A stretch of DNA of 7,692 bases from Candidatus Latescibacterota bacterium (GTDB lineage Bacteria > Latescibacterota > MVCY01): assembly GCA_030640765.1 (NCBI GenBank), contig DAOWIT010000096.1, positions 1 to 7,692 on the forward strand, read 5' to 3'. The notes beneath the pieces are model-generated. The model searched no databases. It saw nothing but the letters and a program-made list of their open reading frames with translations, and had not been told where the DNA came from. Position 1 is the first letter of the stretch. Each line of letters starts with the position of its first letter. Below, in pieces: positions 6,272 through 7,692 of the stretch. Both the position numbers and the translations under genes were made by a program.

Positions 6272-7524
6272 ACAAACGACCTGCCAAAACAAATCTGGTG
6301 TGCTCATTTTGTGGACGTACTGCCGATCAGGTGGGAAGATTAATGACTGGTTCTAATGCCTGTATCTGCAACGAATGCGTGCAAGTTTGTAATAGCATCT
6401 TGGGGGGAGAAATTCAGCAGAAGTCCACCTTGCTCAAGCCAGACGAGCTGCCTGTTCCTCAGCAGATAAAGGAGAAGTTAGCTGAATACATCATCGGGCA
6501 AGAAAAAGCCAAAAAAACTGTCTCTGTGGCTGTTTACAACCATTATAAGCGGATTGGGTCAGACTCGGCAGCCGATGATGTGGAGTTAGAAAAGAGCAAC
6601 ATCCTGTTGATCGGGCCCACAGGAACGGGTAAGACTTTGATGGCTCAAACTCTGGCAAGGTTCCTTCAGGTCCCGTTCTCCATCGCCGACGCCACCACTC
6701 TCACCGAAGCTGGCTATGTAGGTGAAGATGTGGAAAATATCTTAGTGCATTTGCTCCAGGCAGCAGACTATGATGTCGCCAGGGCCGAGAACGGCATCAT
6801 CTACATAGATGAGCTCGATAAGATAGCCCGCAAAGAGGGAGCCAGTCCTTCCATTACCAGGGATGTCTCTGGGGAAGGGGTACAGCAGGCCTTGTTGAAA
6901 ATATTGGAGGGCACAGTAGCTAATGTTCCCCCTCGGGGCGGCCGCAAACACCCAGAACAACCGTTAGTCCCTATTAATACCAAGAATATTCTCTTTATTG
7001 CCGGGGGTGTCTTCCAGGGGTTGGAGAGGATCGTAATGCAGCGTATAGGAAAGAAAACTATGGGCTTCGGCGCCGAGGTGGCAATTAAAAAGGAGCACAA
7101 CATCGGTCAGATTCTATCCCAGGTGGAACCGGAAGATCTTCTCAAGTTCGGCCTTATCCCTGAATTAGTTGGACGCCTACCTCTGGTCTGTGCCTTCGAG
7201 GAGTTGGACGAAGATGCCCTGATGAAAATACTGTTGGACCCCAAAGATGCCCTAACCAAGCAGTACCAGAAGTTCTTCCAGATGGACGGGGTAAAACTTG
7301 TTTTTGAAGAACAAGCCTTGCGGGAGGTGGTACGGATAACCCAGAAAAGAGGCACTGGCGCCAGAGGGCTAAGATCAGTCATGGAAAACGCCATGCTGGA
7401 CATTATGTATCAGCTTCCCTCTAAAACTGATGTTCGGGAGTGCATAATAACCAAGGAAGTGATCGAAAAGAAAGCAGAACCAAGATATGTGATCAAGAGA
7501 TATAGAGCTAAGAAAACAGCATAG
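6268..7524 (+). CDS. clpX: ATP-dependent Clp protease ATP-binding subunit ClpX
   Basis: ClpX is the hexameric AAA+ unfoldase that recognises tagged substrates and threads them into ClpP. The 418-residue product is close to the usual length. It has the N-terminal zinc-binding domain (Cys12, Cys15, Cys34, Cys37), Walker A GPTGTGKT (116-123), the pore loop GYVG (149-152), Walker B IIYIDE (177-182), the RKH loop (226-228), the arginine finger in ELVGRLP (Arg303) and sensor 2 in GARGLR (Arg366). The ClpP-docking loop reads MGF (265-267) where IGF is typical. The ATG overlaps the clpP TGA in an ATGA, and no strong ribosome binding site is visible before it, so translation is probably coupled to clpP and the two proteins made in proportion. 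No lon gene follows within the window, only the palindromic repeat. Confidence 0.97.
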   Translation: MNKRPAKTNLVCSFCGRTADQVGRLMTGSNACICNECVQVCNSILGGEIQQKSTLLKPDELPVPQQIKEKLAEYIIGQEKAKKTVSVAVYNHYKRIGSDSAADDVELEKSNILLIGPTGTGKTLMAQTLARFLQVPFSIADATTLTEAGYVGEDVENILVHLLQAADYDVARAENGIIYIDELDKIARKEGASPSITRDVSGEGVQQALLKILEGTVANVPPRGGRKHPEQPLVPINTKNILFIAGGVFQGLERIVMQRIGKKTMGFGAEVAIKKEHNIGQILSQVEPEDLLKFGLIPELVGRLPLVCAFEELDEDALMKILLDPKDALTKQYQKFFQMDGVKLVFEEQALREVVRITQKRGTGARGLRSVMENAMLDIMYQLPSKTDVRECIITKEVIEKKAEPRYVIKRYRAKKTA

Positions 7525-7558
7525 TATAGTTCACGTTATGTTAGCTGAACGCTTCTTC

Positions 7559-7669
7559 AAATCCCCCCTGCCCGCCTTGGCTAAAGGGGGGAAATTCCAA
7601 ATCCTCCTTTGCTACAAGGGAGGAAATCTAAACCCTCCCCCTTTTGTAAAGGGGGAACGAGGGGGATTT
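7559..7669. repeat. Palindromic intergenic repeat cluster with 9-bp terminal inverted repeats
   Basis: AAATCCCCC (7559-7567) and GGGGGATTT (7661-7669) form perfect inverted ends. Inside are three hairpins: CCCCCC (7563-7568) with GGGGGG (7586-7591); CCTCCTTT (7603-7610) with AAGGGAGG (7616-7623), one wobble; and CCCCCTTT (7637-7644) with AAAGGGGG (7648-7655), loop TGT. No open frame of note is present. The C-run/T-run palindrome style resembles dispersed, non-coding repeats seen in many environmental genomes. It lies 34 bases after the clpX stop and lacks a T-run after any stem, so it is not a typical intrinsic terminator, though it may stabilise mRNA 3' ends. Confidence 0.75.
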
Positions 7670-7692
7670 AAGGACTGCCAGAAATCATGATA

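Noticed and set aside
7559..7669. CRISPR array or rho-independent terminator
   Set aside because: The hairpins differ in sequence and spacing, there are no equal-length spacers, and no T-run follows any stem.

Overview
The window looks like a contig piece from an uncultivated, double-membraned bacterium of about 50 % GC. The first protein ends in a FlgD-like / type A (type IX secretion) sorting domain. It also carries a paired EF-hand block ending in tryptophan-rich text, of a kind I associate with FCB-group and nearby candidate phyla (KSB1, Latescibacterota, Marinimicrobia and similar). That placement is an inference from module style, not from a search.

Layout, all on the + strand. (1) Positions 2-2746: a large modular surface protein, cut off by the left window edge, with carboxypeptidase-regulatory-like repeats, a BACON-like Ig domain, a cohesin-like domain, a dockerin-like pair of calcium loops and the sorting domain. 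(2) 2836-3888: a lipoprotein with one regulatory-like domain, one PKD/Ig-like domain and a cohesin-like domain closely related to the one in its neighbour. (3) 3898-4101: in the same frame as the lipoprotein, behind two stop codons, a decayed dockerin-like coding remnant. (4) 4129-4165: a strong intrinsic terminator, followed by a near-consensus sigma-70 promoter at 4193-4221. (5) 4286-7524: tRNA-Leu(UAG), tig, clpP and clpX, which probably form one housekeeping transcription unit for protein folding and degradation. (6) 7559-7669: a cluster of C-rich/G-rich palindromes bounded by a 9-bp inverted repeat, a dispersed-repeat-like element downstream of clpX.

The two halves do unrelated jobs and are cleanly separated by the terminator/promoter pair. 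In the left half, an exported cohesin- and dockerin-like protein sits beside a lipid-anchored cohesin-like protein, which suggests surface assembly or attachment. In the right half, trigger factor receives nascent chains at the ribosome while ClpX unfolds substrates and feeds them to ClpP. I see no phage, CRISPR, toxin-antitoxin or new defence system. The points most worth a second look are the chimeric composition of the surface protein, the dockerin remnant, the degenerate prolyl-isomerase domain of trigger factor, and the substitutions at usually conserved ClpP positions.
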